NCBI GenBank assembly: GCA_029204225.1
Contig: CM055101.1
Coordinates: 45,444,180 to 45,508,179 of the forward strand
DNA: 64,000 bases
Direction of reading: 5' to 3'
From: Diphasiastrum complanatum
Taxonomy: Eukaryota; Streptophyta; Lycopodiopsida; Lycopodiales; Lycopodiaceae
A program made the translations under genes and the position numbers. Numbering within the stretch: position 1 is the first letter of the stretch; every line of letters starts with the position of its first letter. Below the pieces are notes generated by a model. It was not told the DNA's origin. It was given only the letters and a program-made list of their open reading frames with translations, and ran no database searches. Positions 45,753 to 57,990 of this stretch are shown piece after piece.

Positions 45753-46640
45753 ATAGTTGCACCACGATTCTGAGTCGCGGTTCAGAATCACGGTCAGAAT
45801 CGCGATTCTGAGTCGCGATTCGTAAAAAAACCAGAATTGTGCATAATCGTTTTTTTTTCTTTATTTGAAATTTTTTTAGGCATTATGGGTATCAGATGAA
45901 AGCTTTGATTAAGAGCATTATTACTGTATAGTTTGCCGACTGTTTCGGGTGCAAGTTGGTCCAGTTTAGGTGCATTAATCCTATTATAATTGACAATGGA
46001 ACTTAGTGTAGACAAGAAACAATGAACATGAATCTGAAATTCTGATTATAATAAAGCAAGTACATATGATGGTGCTATCCAACCATGCACCCTGAAGAAG
46101 GGCTTCGATGGCGATCTAGAATAGACTTTGGTATCTACACAATTACAGAATGCTCCAACTACTAATGAATGCCTCACACTGTGGTAGTTATATAGTAACG
46201 ACCACCATCTGAGAGAGCGAACAGCCAAAGGACCAAGGGGATGGGAAACACCAAAAAGTGTGTTTTCACTCAGGGAGTTGGAAGGCCAGATCATGAATAG
46301 GACCCTGCCGCTGGGGGGCGTTGCCCCCCAAACCCCCCACCGGGGGCCTACCGCCCCCCGAACCCCCTGGGACTTCCTGTTATATAGACACTGTAATCTA
46401 GCCATCTCCTAACCATCATGGTCTCACAGTAGATCCCATACTAACAACCGTGCTCAATAATGGCTTCTCCTCATAACGGGTGCCTTACAGATTTGAGCTC
46501 ACGGTCACTACTAAACTAAGAGGTGCATTATTTAGTTGTCTAACAAATCCATGTTGGGCTCTGTCAAGGACTTTTATCTGTTTGTGCTCTATCTACTACA
46601 CTTATGGAAGGCAAAACGCTGGTTTGACCATTGCTCCCCT
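45753..46640. mobile_element. insertion splitting the gypsy RT
   Basis: About 890 bp of unrelated sequence separates the two halves of RT. The left end is CATAGTTGCACC followed by alternating GATTCTGAGTCGCG and CAGAATC words that form inverted pairs. A GC-rich hairpin cluster (GGGGGGCGTTGCCCCCC, then ACCGGGGGCC and CGCCCCCC) sits at 46314-46370. A few RT codons (about 20-30) are lost at the junction. The insert has no recognised ORF and its right end lacks an obvious complementary terminus, so element class is open. Confidence 0.55.
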
Positions 46641-46935
46641 AAAAAAAATTCAGCCATAAGCTTTTGGAAACATCCCCCTCATGGATTCTAATTTGATGGT
46701 ACCTCGACCTAAGGTCCAATTTGGTGAAATACTTAGCACCATTCAATCGGTCCATTAGATCGTCCATCTGAGGTAAGGGATAGCGGTTCTTAACGGTCAT
46801 TTTATTAAGTTTCTTCTAATCGACACAAAGACGTATACCACTATCTTTTTTGTCGGTTAATAACACGAGAGCTCCCCAAGGGAATTTACTGGGTCAAACA
46901 TGGCCCAAACGTAATAACTCCCTCTAGTTGCCTAT
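46641..46935 (-). pseudogene. gypsy RT N-terminal half
   Basis: Minus strand: [20 protein letters not shown] (about 46795-46737), [20 protein letters not shown], then loss of similarity at the insertion. Farther up, about 46935-46820, the LPLGSSRV, ADKKDSGIRLCVD-like residues are frameshifted. First catalytic Asp (KLDL) present. Same element as 44640-45752. Confidence 0.85.
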
Positions 46936-47264
46936 TTGGTACCAAGATGATCTGACTATAGTGCACTGACCATCCCCTTCAACTGTTTTAATATCATCCA
47001 TCAATCCTTTTTGATAGTTGTTGATCAGTATGAAAAGTTTTATGAGAAGGATACTCACCATTCGAACTAGATTTGAACGTCGATAAACTAGTAGATCCAG
47101 ATCGACTATTGAGAATCCAGTATAAATCCTCGATCCTCTTCTGATCTAGCATCTACACTTTCAGCAACTAATTCTTGTTTCGATCTTAGATCACCCTATT
47201 GCCTAGTACCATTTTCTCCTATCAAGGATAACCATAACATTAACAGATCTATGTGATGGGTCTA
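46936..47264. other. unassigned
   Basis: Probably related to the minus-strand gypsy, but no protein reading could be recovered. Confidence 0.3.
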
Positions 47265-48055
<791 letters not shown>

Positions 48056-50840
48056 CATTGGACAGGTGCCCCTTCTCCATGCAGGAGAAACATAACCTTG
48101 TCAAAGTCCGCTCTCTCCAACCGAGAACATTTCTTCTAAGGGGAAGCTATGTCGACAACTTTCTCTTTGTCCTTTCTGAAAGAGGGGCTCAAAGAGGGTT
48201 TGTCCTTAGGTTCAGGCTTCTGACTTTGTTGCTCTTTGCGGGTTATCGTGCACCAAGAATACGCTTTCCCGCTAGAAACATGATAGTTGTTACTAACTTC
48301 ATCATCTTAGAAAAAGTGTGCTAGCCATGACGTCTTTAGTCTTGAAAAAGAGATGCTAGCCCCAATACCTAGTATAAAGGGACTAATAGTTAAGTTTACT
48401 GAATCTTAATTTTTCCTCTCTACAACTAGTGAAGCAAAAGTTAGCACTTGGTTTCTTTTGTTTCAAACACTAGCCATGATATCTTAAAGATGACAACATT
48501 TCTTCTTTGTCATTTGTATCAGAACATTTTAGACACAAACATTAAATTCAGTTTCTACCCAAATATCTTCAATAAAAGTGTATGGTGCTTATACTATTAT
48601 TTCATTTGCCACTATTGCTCCTTTTTAAGTGTGGGAATTATAGCCTTCCTTGAACCCTTATTTTAAAATCTCAATCTCCGTGAGGCAAATAGGAAAGTCA
48701 AAAGTATACTGAGAAATTCTCATGTCCAAACTTCATACTTCTCCACATTTGATTCAAAGAGAATTGTCCATCCTAGGTTGCTAGCCTAGGCCCTAGAGGT
48801 CCCTCCACAATATGATGTGGTCTCTTTCTATATTCTATGTTAGAACATGCCATATTTTTAGATACTAATCTTCGTCAAAAGTATGTTGATTGTTGGAAAC
48901 AATTATCTAGTCCAATAGAGACGACAAGCCAAATTACCACACCTTCCACAATTGGCATACCAACAAATGATAGGATATCTTAACAAAATAGGTGAAAATC
49001 GCCTACGAAGTTTGATGTTATTCATTTGAATGCTCAAGAAGAGATGATTGACCTTCAAGCTCAGTATGTGTGCCATAATTTTAAGAGCCTTGATAATTAT
49101 ACATAGCACTCATTGTATGCAGCTACCATTGGCTATTGTATAGCTAATACAACAAGGTGAGCATGATGATGCCAAATAATGCATAGTGGCAACTATCAAC
49201 ACCCCTAGGGATGATTTTCCAAACTTTCCAACATTTTGAACTAGCTTACCACAACACACCAGGCCATCACATTTTCGTCTAAAATATAGCAAACAATGTA
49301 CCTACCATATGCTCGAGGAAAAAAAAGCTATGAGTGACACAAACATATTAGAATCCAAGTTTTTAGAAATTGCAAGTCCAACAACAAAGAATGTCAAGTT
49401 AATGATTAACTATGGAAAGAGTAGGACGTCAGTTGGATGATGACAAAAAAATACAACCCGGGGTCCTAGTTGACAATCTCAATTTTGATTGTTACTATGT
49501 TGATATCCTTATAACCAATGAAGGGAGTATAGTAAGCTCTCCAAGAGGATATGAAACAGGTTGGAAAGAATTGCAAGTCTAAACATTTATGAATGTTTTT
49601 CACCAATTTATGACATAGGTCCAACACTAAGAAGTAGGATACTACTTTATAGATCCATACCTTGTGGGAGCCAATGTTGTGTTGGTGTGCAAAGTTAAGT
49701 ACATCCAAAAGACAGTGGCGCAATAGCATTGTTTTGCTACTATCTTTACCATTTTCAAGGATTGCATGATTGCCTGCAACACATCATGAAAAGTGTAAGA
49801 AGCTTGGTATATATTACTACCTGTGAAGCTTCTTGACCCATAGCCAACTCTCATCTACCATCCATGATGCTGATATTTCATCTCTCTATCTCACTAGATA
49901 ATGGGTCATAATGATCCAAGAATTGGTCCCTTATAAACGCTTTTTGGATGCAAGTACTCAATCATTACATGAGAAATGGAGTCACTCAAGCAACCAAAAC
50001 CCAAATTTGAGGATGATAATTAAGGTTGATTAACAAAGTGATGAAAGTAGACTTTGAAGTTTGTAAGCTTACATGGGAAATAATTTTATGGCTTTCAGGC
50101 TTCTAGTCTACTTGTTGCTTCAATTGCACTCCCAAATGAGAGCTCACCCTCATTTGTGCACCTTATTGGACAACCTTTAACCTCAAGTCTAAAACTCCTA
50201 TGTAAACTTAGTCAGGAGCATCTTGAAAGGTTTCACAAGGTTCTTATCTTAAAATAGTTATCTTAACAAAGAGGCCCAAAACCCATAAAATAGCACCTTA
50301 AAATCGTTGTGTGTCTCGAAATTGGTTGTGAGGCATGCATATGGAAAGGTATGGAACTATGTGTCCATAACAAATATGGAATCGTTTGTCCATAACATTC
50401 ACTAAAAAAAAACATCATTGACATCTGAAAAAACTAGAGGACAGAAAGTATGAACCCAATAGCATTGCCTCATCACAGAAACTGTGAATCTCAATGGAAG
50501 CAACTCATCTGCCTGCTCTCAATATGCATGTTGTATCATCTGGACTCCATCTATAGTATTTAAACAATAGCAAGACCAAGCATACCTCATCTCAAGCTGC
50601 AGAACCAATAGGAAAATCTGGACGATCCTTTGTCCCATCAACATGTGCAATCTCATGCATAAATGGAAACTAAGGATGATGTTTCACTTTAATATCGCCA
50701 ACTTGTAACCAAACTGGACCTAGGCTAACATGCTTTATTAGTAAGCATGGGAATACTTCAATAACTTTAGCTAGCTAAAGCTGCTTGTGCAGTTGCATAA
50801 AGCACAAATTCCTTCAAAAAGTCCACCATAAGGTAGCATT
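48056..50840. other. unassigned
   Basis: Small frames (88 codons at 48058, 72 at 48448, 87 at 49466 minus) have no recognisable domain. Poly-G runs are at 47943-47951 and 47965-47972 just before. No mobile element identified. Confidence 0.35.
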
Positions 50841-50849
50841 ATTATGCCA

Positions 50850-51045
50850 TCTACTTGTAGAATTGGGAGTTTTTCAGAGCTTCATATATCCTCAAACTGA
50901 AAAATTGGTGGTTAACGAAAGGCACTAAACGTCTGATGTTGACAATCAAGTAGCCAATTGAGAACACTCTATTGCAACCATTGTTTTGCCACCTTTGGAC
51001 CGTGAAGGAAAAAATTTTAAGACAGTACCTTGTGATCATGTTGTT
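50850..51045 (-). CDS. candidate exon, unknown product
   Basis: Minus strand. An alternative frame to the longest ORF reads VLKFFPSRSKGGKTMVAIEC, then SQLATWLSTSDV, before a stop. It lies downstream (in gene direction) of two better exon candidates on the same strand. The evidence is only composition and strand agreement. Confidence 0.25.
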
Positions 51046-51225
51046 TCTTAAATCAAAACCTTAATAACTTTATTGTGTGCGTATCTCTACTTGATCAAAT
51101 CTTGACTCTATTTGATCAAATGTGCTGTGAGATTTTCTATAAGTATGCTTGTCATCAACTGATTGAGCTTAGCAGAAATAACTTCTTGAAGTTTGATTCT
51201 CAAAAAAAAATAAGAGCCTACTAAC

Positions 51226-51592
51226 CTTCCAAGCAGAGATTCACTAGGAAACCAAAGGTTAGGTGAAGTTTCTGACCAAGCTGGTGCAAGCTAGTAGCTT
51301 CAGTAGCCAAAGTTGCAGATAAGAGGAGCGCGAATTTGTGCACATGAGCACCTTGTTCTTGTACTTGCAGCTCAGTGTGTAGAATATCACTTATAAATTT
51401 TTCTAGTTTACATACTTTTGGCTTGAAATGTCCTTCAGCAACTTCCTGATCCAAAGACTTGCCAATTTCTTTCTTTTGTTTCCAAGACAGCTCAGAAATC
51501 ACATCTTCATAAGATTCACATTCCCGATTGTAAAAAGTTTGCGAGTGACATACATCATCACAGGTCGATTTTTTGTTCACCTCTTCTAAAAC
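51226..51592 (-). CDS. candidate exon of an unknown host gene
   Basis: Minus strand. Acceptor CAAACTCAG then VLEEVNKKSTCDDVCHSQT, DVISELSWKQKKEIGKSLDQ, KLEKFISDILHTELQVQEQ and FALLLSATLATEATSLHQLG; donor GGAAG|GTTAGT at 51225. The frame is open throughout (122 codons). Splice signals on both sides and the fit with the next exon upstream (donor G|GTTAGT at 51719) argue for a real gene. No family recognised with confidence; a MOM1-like helicase-related protein was considered and not supported. Confidence 0.5.
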
Positions 51593-51719
51593 CTGAGTTT
51601 GAGTAGACAAATTTTACAATGAGGCACTGCATTTATAGTATAAAAAGACCAATCATATAACATAAGATAAGATTCACTGAAAACAGCTAACCTGATTACA
51701 ACTTTATGTGAGAACTAAC

Positions 51720-52107
51720 CTCACAAGAATGAAAAATTTCAGAGTTGTCCTTTCTGGCTTCCAAAATTTTGCAATTTCTGTTCATAGGGAATTGCTGTGA
51801 CATTTCAACAGATTCTCTGCCCATGTCCAAACTGGCCAGGACATCAATAATTCCTGTGCGAATGCTCGGAGCATAAGAATCAAACATATCTAAATCTACA
51901 TACACTGCACCACCCCTTAGATCTTTTGAGAATTTCTGCGTCATTTCAACAAATTCTTTGCCCATGTGCAAACTGGTCTGGACATCAGTAGCCCCTGTGC
52001 TGCAGGAAAGGGATGAAGCAACAATGGAGCTTGCCATTGGCTCAGGTATTGACTCTAAAACTTGCATGCTTGGAGCATATGAGTTGAAGACATCTGCATA
52101 CACTGCA
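51720..52107 (-). CDS. candidate exon with internal duplication, unknown host gene
   Basis: Minus strand. Open from about 52107 (acceptor GATGCAG near 52108) to donor TTGTGAG|GTTAGT at 51719. Encodes YADVFNSYAPSMQVLESIPE, TDVQTSLHMGKEFVEMTQKF, then a second version MFDSYAPSIRTGIIDVLASL, DMGRESVEMSQQF. The two versions come from a tandem DNA duplication (51797-51925 and 51938-52107). Ser/Met-rich, no domain recognised. Belongs with 51226-51592. Confidence 0.5.
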
Positions 52108-52814
52108 TCACTCTATAGATTTTAAGAATCTATATTCCTTAGAATACGTTCTGGAGGGAATATGCATGATGTGCAAAAGTTATCAAACACACAAAAAGTC
52201 TTAACATATTATATCCATAGCAACCTATATCATTTACAAATTTACTACATATTTATTTATACAATGTGTGTGCATGCACAAATGTGCATGTCAATTATTT
52301 ATTATAGGCATCCATACATATACACACAAGGAAAGGGGAGATTGAGAACAATGGAATGGAGATCTTTTGAAAGCGTTTGATGAGATCAACTATGAGAAAA
52401 ATTTCCAAGTCACAATGATGCTGAATGCTAATGTGTATATACTTAACAGCTATAAGATATCAATGAAGATCTCTATGCATCTCTCAAAGGGAACAATCCA
52501 GTAAAAGTTGTCACTTCCTGTGAGCTTTAATCATGAAACGTCCAAGCGTGTGAAGGAAATCATGAGTCGCATTTTATCAAACAGCTCTTTGAACGCCTCC
52601 CAACATGCTTGCAGGCTAGTACAGAAAATGAGAGTTCTCTGATCCGTTTCGACCTTCCCACTTTTAAAATCCTAATTAGCTTTGAAATGGTCCACTAATT
52701 CCTCACAGAAACTTTTACAACAACATGCCTTTGAGAAGCATCTCTTATCACTAGATTGATTCAATCTTGGTAGCATAGATCTTCCTTTTTCAAGGAGCAT
52801 TTATCTCCATAAAC
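52108..52814. other. presumed intron between candidate exons
   Basis: AT-rich; no coding signal on either strand. Confidence 0.35.
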
Positions 52815-53035
52815 TTACTTTGTGAAATATATTTCAACTTGCTGGAATCCTTGGGCTATTTGTCTTGCTCGATTTTGTAATGAGTAAACCGTCCATGACT
52901 CTATATCCATATCCATTCCATCATCTACAATTAACCCCTTGAGTTGATTGCAAATAATATGAGCAGCCAGTTTTAGTAGCCACACTTCTTGCAGCTTGTC
53001 AATCTTCTCGATGTGCAACTCATGACAAGCACGTT
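52815..53035 (-). CDS. candidate exon, helical, unknown host gene
   Basis: Minus strand frame ending TAG at about 52815: LHIEKIDKLQEVWLLKLAAH, IICNQLKGLIVDDGMDMDIE, SWTVYSLQNRARQIAQGFQQ. The residue pattern is strongly helical. It lies about 700 bp upstream, in gene direction, of the previous candidate exon and could belong to the same gene. Splice sites were not fixed. Confidence 0.4.
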
Positions 53036-53640
53036 ATGATGCGTCAAACATTTGAATGTTGGAAAAAATTTGATGTAGGCATTTACTACATTCCATCTAT
53101 TATAGCTTGCTTTATGGTTTTTTATTTTAGATAAGGCTATATGTCAACATAGATAATATTCCATAAAAACATTTAAGGAGTTGAGTAGACATACATACGA
53201 GCATTCGAAGTCTGCTATGTCAAACATGAAAAGTAATGTTTGGATAGCAATAGAGGCATAAAGTTTCACTATACCATATATAGTGCATTTGTACTTGTAG
53301 ATGGTGTGGATAGGCTCTCCATATCATATCTCACACAGTAAAAGCACATAATATAAACAATTCTTCACGAAATGGTTCTCAAGCATGTGCCTGGTAAATG
53401 GAAATCTAATTTAATGTTACTGTGCTATTTAACCACTTAACTCTGGAGTAAGGATACTCCCAGTGAATAGAGTTAAATGATGCTCATGGATTCTTAATTC
53501 CATACATATTTTTCTTTTTTGTTCAGCAATTCATCGATTATTTTTTTGTGGTTGCAATAATATTCATTTCGGTCATTAGAAATTGGGCAAGCAAAAGCTT
53601 CTAGCAAGATACGTGTTGAAGGTGAAATTACGTTGAACTA
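53036..53640. other. unassigned
   Basis: No feature seen. Confidence 0.4.
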
Positions 53641-53679
53641 ATGAAGTAAATGATGCTAATAAATGGAGGTAAATTCTTT

Positions 53680-53705
53680 ATTCAACAAATGGACTTTTGT
53701 TGAAT
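53680..53705. repeat. 26-bp near-perfect palindrome
   Basis: ATTCAACAAA, 6-base loop, TTTGTTGAAT: 10-bp perfect arms. On the minus strand it ends in TTGAATAAAGAA, possibly an LTR polyadenylation hairpin. Confidence 0.9.
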
Positions 53706-53719
53706 ACAGTAAGAAAAGC

Positions 53720-55185
53720 ATGAGACTTTGACTACGAGCTTGTGATACATAAGTTCTTGTGTCAAAACAATATCCTACTAAGTACAAGATGACATCTTCA
53801 AATGTGGGTGTGTGTAGCGCAGGCATCCCAAAGGGAGCCGGGAACCACGACTTAGCTTCCCAACCTTCAACTCTTGCCATCCGAACCCACTTGACATACA
53901 AGCAGCTAACTCGCCAACAACGATCAGACTTTAACCAACTTGAAGTTCCGAGGACCAACATTGAGATCCAACCTGGCGCCATGCCAGATCGGGGGTCCCG
54001 ATGTGGGTGACTTCCCTCCAAGCAAGCCGCCCGACATACATCAAACTTAACCAACTCGAAGCTTCGTTACAAACGAGTAACATCCATTCCAAGCAAGCGG
54101 TCTGACTTACATCAGACTTAACCAACTGAAAGCTTCGTCACGAGCGCTGGAAGCCACCCTGGCGCCTCGCCAGACTGGACAGCCATAAACAGGTAACATC
54201 CACCCAAGCAAGCCATCCAACTCAGCCGACAGGTTAGAGCCCGTTCCCCAAGAGCTTAACCCATTCACGTTCATGCAAGGAACACTCAGAACCACAAGCC
54301 GCGACAGATATGGAAACAACCAGTTCCTGGACCAAATGGTCCCGACAGCATACCGCTGGCGCCACGGACCGAATGGTCCCGACGGCATACCGCTTGGCGT
54401 CCCGGGATACGACCCTCAGCTATGTGCCAAGTTAAAAATTTTGAAAGCGGCCTTACAACTGGCGCTTTTACCGAACACTGAAACCCAGAAGGTAATCAGA
54501 GTCAGTTTGAGGAAAATCCCACTTTATTGATAAATTTGAGAAGGTTATATTTCAAGTGTGTGACCGACCCTAGTCTCCGGGGCGCTAGCATGCCAAGGCG
54601 AGAGCCATGACAACATTCCAGCAAGGGAGGCTGAGACTTGGTTGGAGCTCGCCCTGAGTCGCAACCTGCACTCCCCTATAGTATTGGTGTGATTCGGCAC
54701 CCCCCCCTCATACCAAGCACTCTACCCAAGCTGGTAAAGCACGTTTTTCTCTCTCTAGGATTTTCTCTTTCTAGAAAGTCATTTTCTCTCTCTAGATTTT
54801 ATTGATCCCCAGGCTTCCTTTAATCATGCCTAGATCGTGTGAGGTGATTGCACATCGATCTGAGCTCTCTGGACTTCGCTAGAACCGATCAAAGATTTTC
54901 AGCCATAGGAACTTGGCGCCGGCTGGATTCTGGTCACAGTGGCGCCGGGAGCGGCGCCGGCGCCGTTGGCGCCGGGAGCAGCAGGGGCGCTGCTGGCGCC
55001 GGGGACATAGCTGGCGCTGATGGCGCCGGAAGTAAAGCTTGTAAAGGTAGCTTTACAACAGTGTGCAATACTGATAATTCAGAAACATGAGACATTGACT
55101 ACAAGCTAGTGATATGCTAGTTCTCACATGTCAAAACCACATTGTACCAAGTACAATATGACATCCTCACATGTGGATGTGCAAT
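53720..55185 (+). mobile_element. LTR-like GC-richer block flanked by about 98-bp direct repeats
   Basis: CATGAGACTTTGACTACGAG...GATGACATC at 53718-53815 recurs at 55087-55185 with about 15-18% difference. Between them lies about 1.27 kb with higher GC than its surroundings, containing loosely repeated units (TCAGACTTAACCAACT, GAAGCTTCGT at about 53925-54140) and recurrent TGGCGCC words. ACTTGGCGCCGGCTGG at 54911-54926 resembles the TGGCGCC primer-binding sites of non-chromodomain gypsy elements, so 53816-54910 may be an LTR in plus orientation. No protein-coding retroelement sequence follows. Confidence 0.5.
54911..55030 (+). repeat. GGCGCC cluster, Gly/Ala-coding
   Basis: Seven GGCGCC hexamers occur within about 115 bp, most as TGGCGCCGG. 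A frame through it (54848-55090) would encode a Gly-Ala-Ser run (GAGSGAGAVGAGSSRGAAGA); start and context do not support a gene. Confidence 0.85.
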
Positions 55186-55189
55186 ATCA

Positions 55190-55315
55190 AACTGCTATCA
55201 TTTTTATGGCTGCCTATTTTCAAAAAATCAAGTGGGACCATAGTAACACATTGATCAAAAAGTTTCAATATGGATTGCCTAGAGATTGATGTGAGCATTC
55301 AAAGGTCAAGTGTTG

Positions 55316-55367
<52 letters not shown>

Positions 55368-55985
55368 GAGATTCAAGATGTCATTGAAGGCTTTTCTTTT
55401 GTGAGATAAAAATCCATATCATTTGTATAAAGTAAGAAATCAATTGCACCTTTTAAAGGCTTGGAATGTGCTCCTCCTTTCCTTGAGCATTCCTCAAGCT
55501 CAACAGCTTGTTGGACTCTAGATTTGCTGTAGGTTTTATTTGTAAAGCCATTGGATATAGGAAATTAAGTCATTGTAATTTGTGCAGGTATCTCATACAA
55601 CTGTATGTTTCAACTCTTTGGCATTCCAATTGCTTCCATCTTTCTTGGAACCATATATCGAATGTTTTGCAAAATTCAACAAAGTACAGATAGGACTTCA
55701 TTGATTTTCTATACTCTGCTCAATGATAGCTGAAAGTGATCATATGATCTATTGTAAAACGCAATTTACAAAATCCAGCTTCTTCAATTGTATACAACCT
55801 ATTTGATTCGTATTAAACTTGTATCTTATTTTCCATTATACTTGTCTTAGCTTTTCCAAAGTGTGTCCTTTCATAATGGTTATTGCTCATTAATGCTAGT
55901 GTTATGCTATCCATTTGGTTTCGTGATTGGTGTTTAATTGGATCTTGTTTCTTTCATTGTATCTTGCTAATGTTATGTTCTTCAT
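55190..55985. other. unassigned apart from (CT)n
   Basis: AT-rich, no recognised gene. Its T-rich right end could be an intron 3' end for the segment that follows. Confidence 0.35.
55319..55365. repeat. (CT)n microsatellite
   Basis: About 23 uninterrupted CT units. Confidence 0.97.
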
Positions 55986-56003
55986 GCTGAAATTTTGTGG
56001 ACA

Positions 56004-56108
56004 GCAAGTATTCGAGATCCATTCGGCCTAATTGAAGGAGCAATATCAAAGATTAATGATGCTAGAATGCTCCCTACAGCATACACTATCATTCTAGATA
56101 ATGATGCA
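56004..56108 (+). CDS. possible isolated exon, unknown
   Basis: After a pyrimidine-rich stretch and TTTTGTGGACAG, one frame reads SIRDPFGLIEGAISKINDAR and then MLPTAYTIILDNDAS. The wording is protein-like and unlike the retroelements nearby. The 3' boundary is unclear (GCAAGTTTC is a weak donor). Family not recognised. Confidence 0.3.
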
Positions 56109-56611
56109 AGTTTCTTTCATGAGTATTATGTAATTTTCTGCTCACATCCTCGTCATCTTCTTCGCTGTCCACCATAGCTGGGTAGATCCAATCGCTTCAT
56201 AAGTATGATCAATTAATTGCATGTCGACAAATTTACAATTTGCTAACAATTTACTTTTGCATGTGCAAGTATTAGTCCATGCATGTTGCATGCATGTCTC
56301 CTGATTTTTTCAGATTGCTTGCATGTTGCCATATTTGCTTGCATGTTGAATGCATGTTAGCGGTTTTGATCTATTTTGAGTTGTAGAAGACCATCAAGGT
56401 TTCCTAGATTGGTAAACCTTGATTCAAAGATCCTTTCTATCTCTATTCTCAATTTTATAGCATTAGGTTCCTAGTTTGGGCCCTTATTATTGGTTTTTGT
56501 ATTTCCCTCCACTAATTTGAAGGGAGGTAGGTTTAAATAGCCACTAAGGCTATTCATTTTTTTAGTTTCAATGATTTGGAGTCTTGAGCTTCTTGTAGAA
56601 GAGTTGCACAT

Positions 56612-56767
56612 TTTTTTCAGGATCTTGGCTGAAAATCTGCCTGAGCTATTGGTGGCAATTGGGGGCAATTGATATTCATACTGTTCGCTTGGTTGGAGAA
56701 TGCTTTGTGGATGGTTTTTGGTGTTATGCTTCATTTGATACCAATATATGTAATTGAGTTTATAACA
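56612..56767 (+). mobile_element. 3' end of an LTR followed by PBS
   Basis: The 155 bases ending ...TATAACA are followed by TGGTATCAGAGCAC (56768-56781), an exact initiator-Met PBS. The same LTR end is found at 59353-59490. The LTR left end was not resolved (possibly near 56210). Confidence 0.7.
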
Positions 56768-56781
56768 TGGTATCAGAGCAC

Positions 56782-57640
56782 TATCCGAGTATTTTTTTTC
56801 CCATCCAGGAAGGCGTATTCTCCAGCATACTTGGCAGATCTTCATCTCGTGCTATTGGTGCCTGAGTGCTTTCCCTCTCCCCATTGTGTATTGTCCCATC
56901 ACTCTCTATTGTTGTCTCTTTCTTGCACAATGCTACCTCTCTTCCTACTAAGTTGCGGCCCATTTTGTCTTTCTTCTTTTCTAACATTCAGCCCTGCCTA
57001 CCTATCCATTGGCCTACCTACTCCTTCTACCTGTCTAGCACACTTTTATTTTTTTGATTGTTAATATTCATTGTTTTGTTGATTTGTTTAGATTAATTTC
57101 ATTTTTGGTTTTGTGATTTCAATTTCGTTTTCACAATCCATTTAAAAAAAACAAAAAAATCATTTGTTTTGTTTACATCCATTACATCCTGACTGCTAGC
57201 TGCCATTGCTACACTTCAATTGTCTTCTGCCCGCCTATCTGCCTACTTACTTGCGGTTGCCCAGATTTGATCTGCAGCTGCCCCCGTTGTCCTAACCAAT
57301 GTGATCCCACTATTCCATCATGCCTTCCACTGCCTCCACATCGGCACCTTCCCAAGGCGATGTCCAAACTGAGGTCGATCATCATCTGATCATCATTAAC
57401 TTGCCAGTCAGAATTCCATAGAATCTCCTTCTATCCCGTCTTCCACCCCTTATTGTTCCTCCTGCTGTCCCTGCCCCTCCTCCTATTGCTCCCGCTATTT
57501 CTAACCCTTTGTCCACCATACAAACTTCCACTCCAATTTTCTGACCTTTCCTTATTGCCCATGATTTTCGAGTTAAGGTTACTTTATTGGTTCATAATGG
57601 CTCTTCAAATGGTAGAACACTAGAGTCGGTTTTCCCAACT
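56782..57640 (+). other. retroelement leader and possible gag start
   Basis: Pyrimidine-rich after the PBS. About 57315-57420 reads MPSTASTSAPSQGDVQTEVD in one frame, a Ser/Thr/Pro-rich start as found in gag proteins, with stops soon after. No capsid core recognised. Confidence 0.3.
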
Positions 57641-57990
57641 GGAAATGAGTAGAAAACCTCATCGTCGAAGCCGACCAACGTAAGGACACAATCAGGCAAC
57701 GATGCTCTAAAACCACCCATTCATAGAGATGCAACCATCTCACCCCCATTTACTAGAGCTATAAACCACCCTCATGCACGCTAAGGTATTCCCTAAGCTA
57801 CGGCGTCCCATACCTCTGCACCCTAGTTTCAACCGCATACACCTCCATCTCATAGCAAGATTACGTCATGGCTTAACCATGTGGGAAGAGCTCTTCATTC
57901 TCCAAGTGAGAATGAATGCCTCGCTCATGGAGACCCACCTCTATATACATAGTACACGCTCCACCAACAATTATCCCTATACTAAGTAGT
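57640..57990 (-). mobile_element. minus-strand gypsy LTR fragment
   Basis: Shares with the LTR at 61308-61811: AGCTCTTCATTCTCCAAG, GAGAATGAATGCC, TCATGGAGA and CCACCTCTATATA in the same order, plus CACTAGAGC-TATA-ACCACC. The TATA box (minus-strand TATATAGAGGTGG) is conserved. Shorter and more decayed than the other copy. Confidence 0.7.

Noticed and set aside
46046-46405. 119-codon minus-strand frame through the GC hairpins
   Set aside because: Runs through palindromic GC repeats with no recognisable domain; probably fortuitous.
51226-51592. Assignment of the candidate exon to a MOM1-like silencing factor
   Set aside because: Only a vague pattern of hydrophobic and His residues; no diagnostic motif could be aligned by eye.
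54848-55090. Gly/Ala-rich 80-codon protein
   Set aside because: Composition follows from repeated GGCGCC; the context is LTR/PBS-like and lacks a promoter or homologue.
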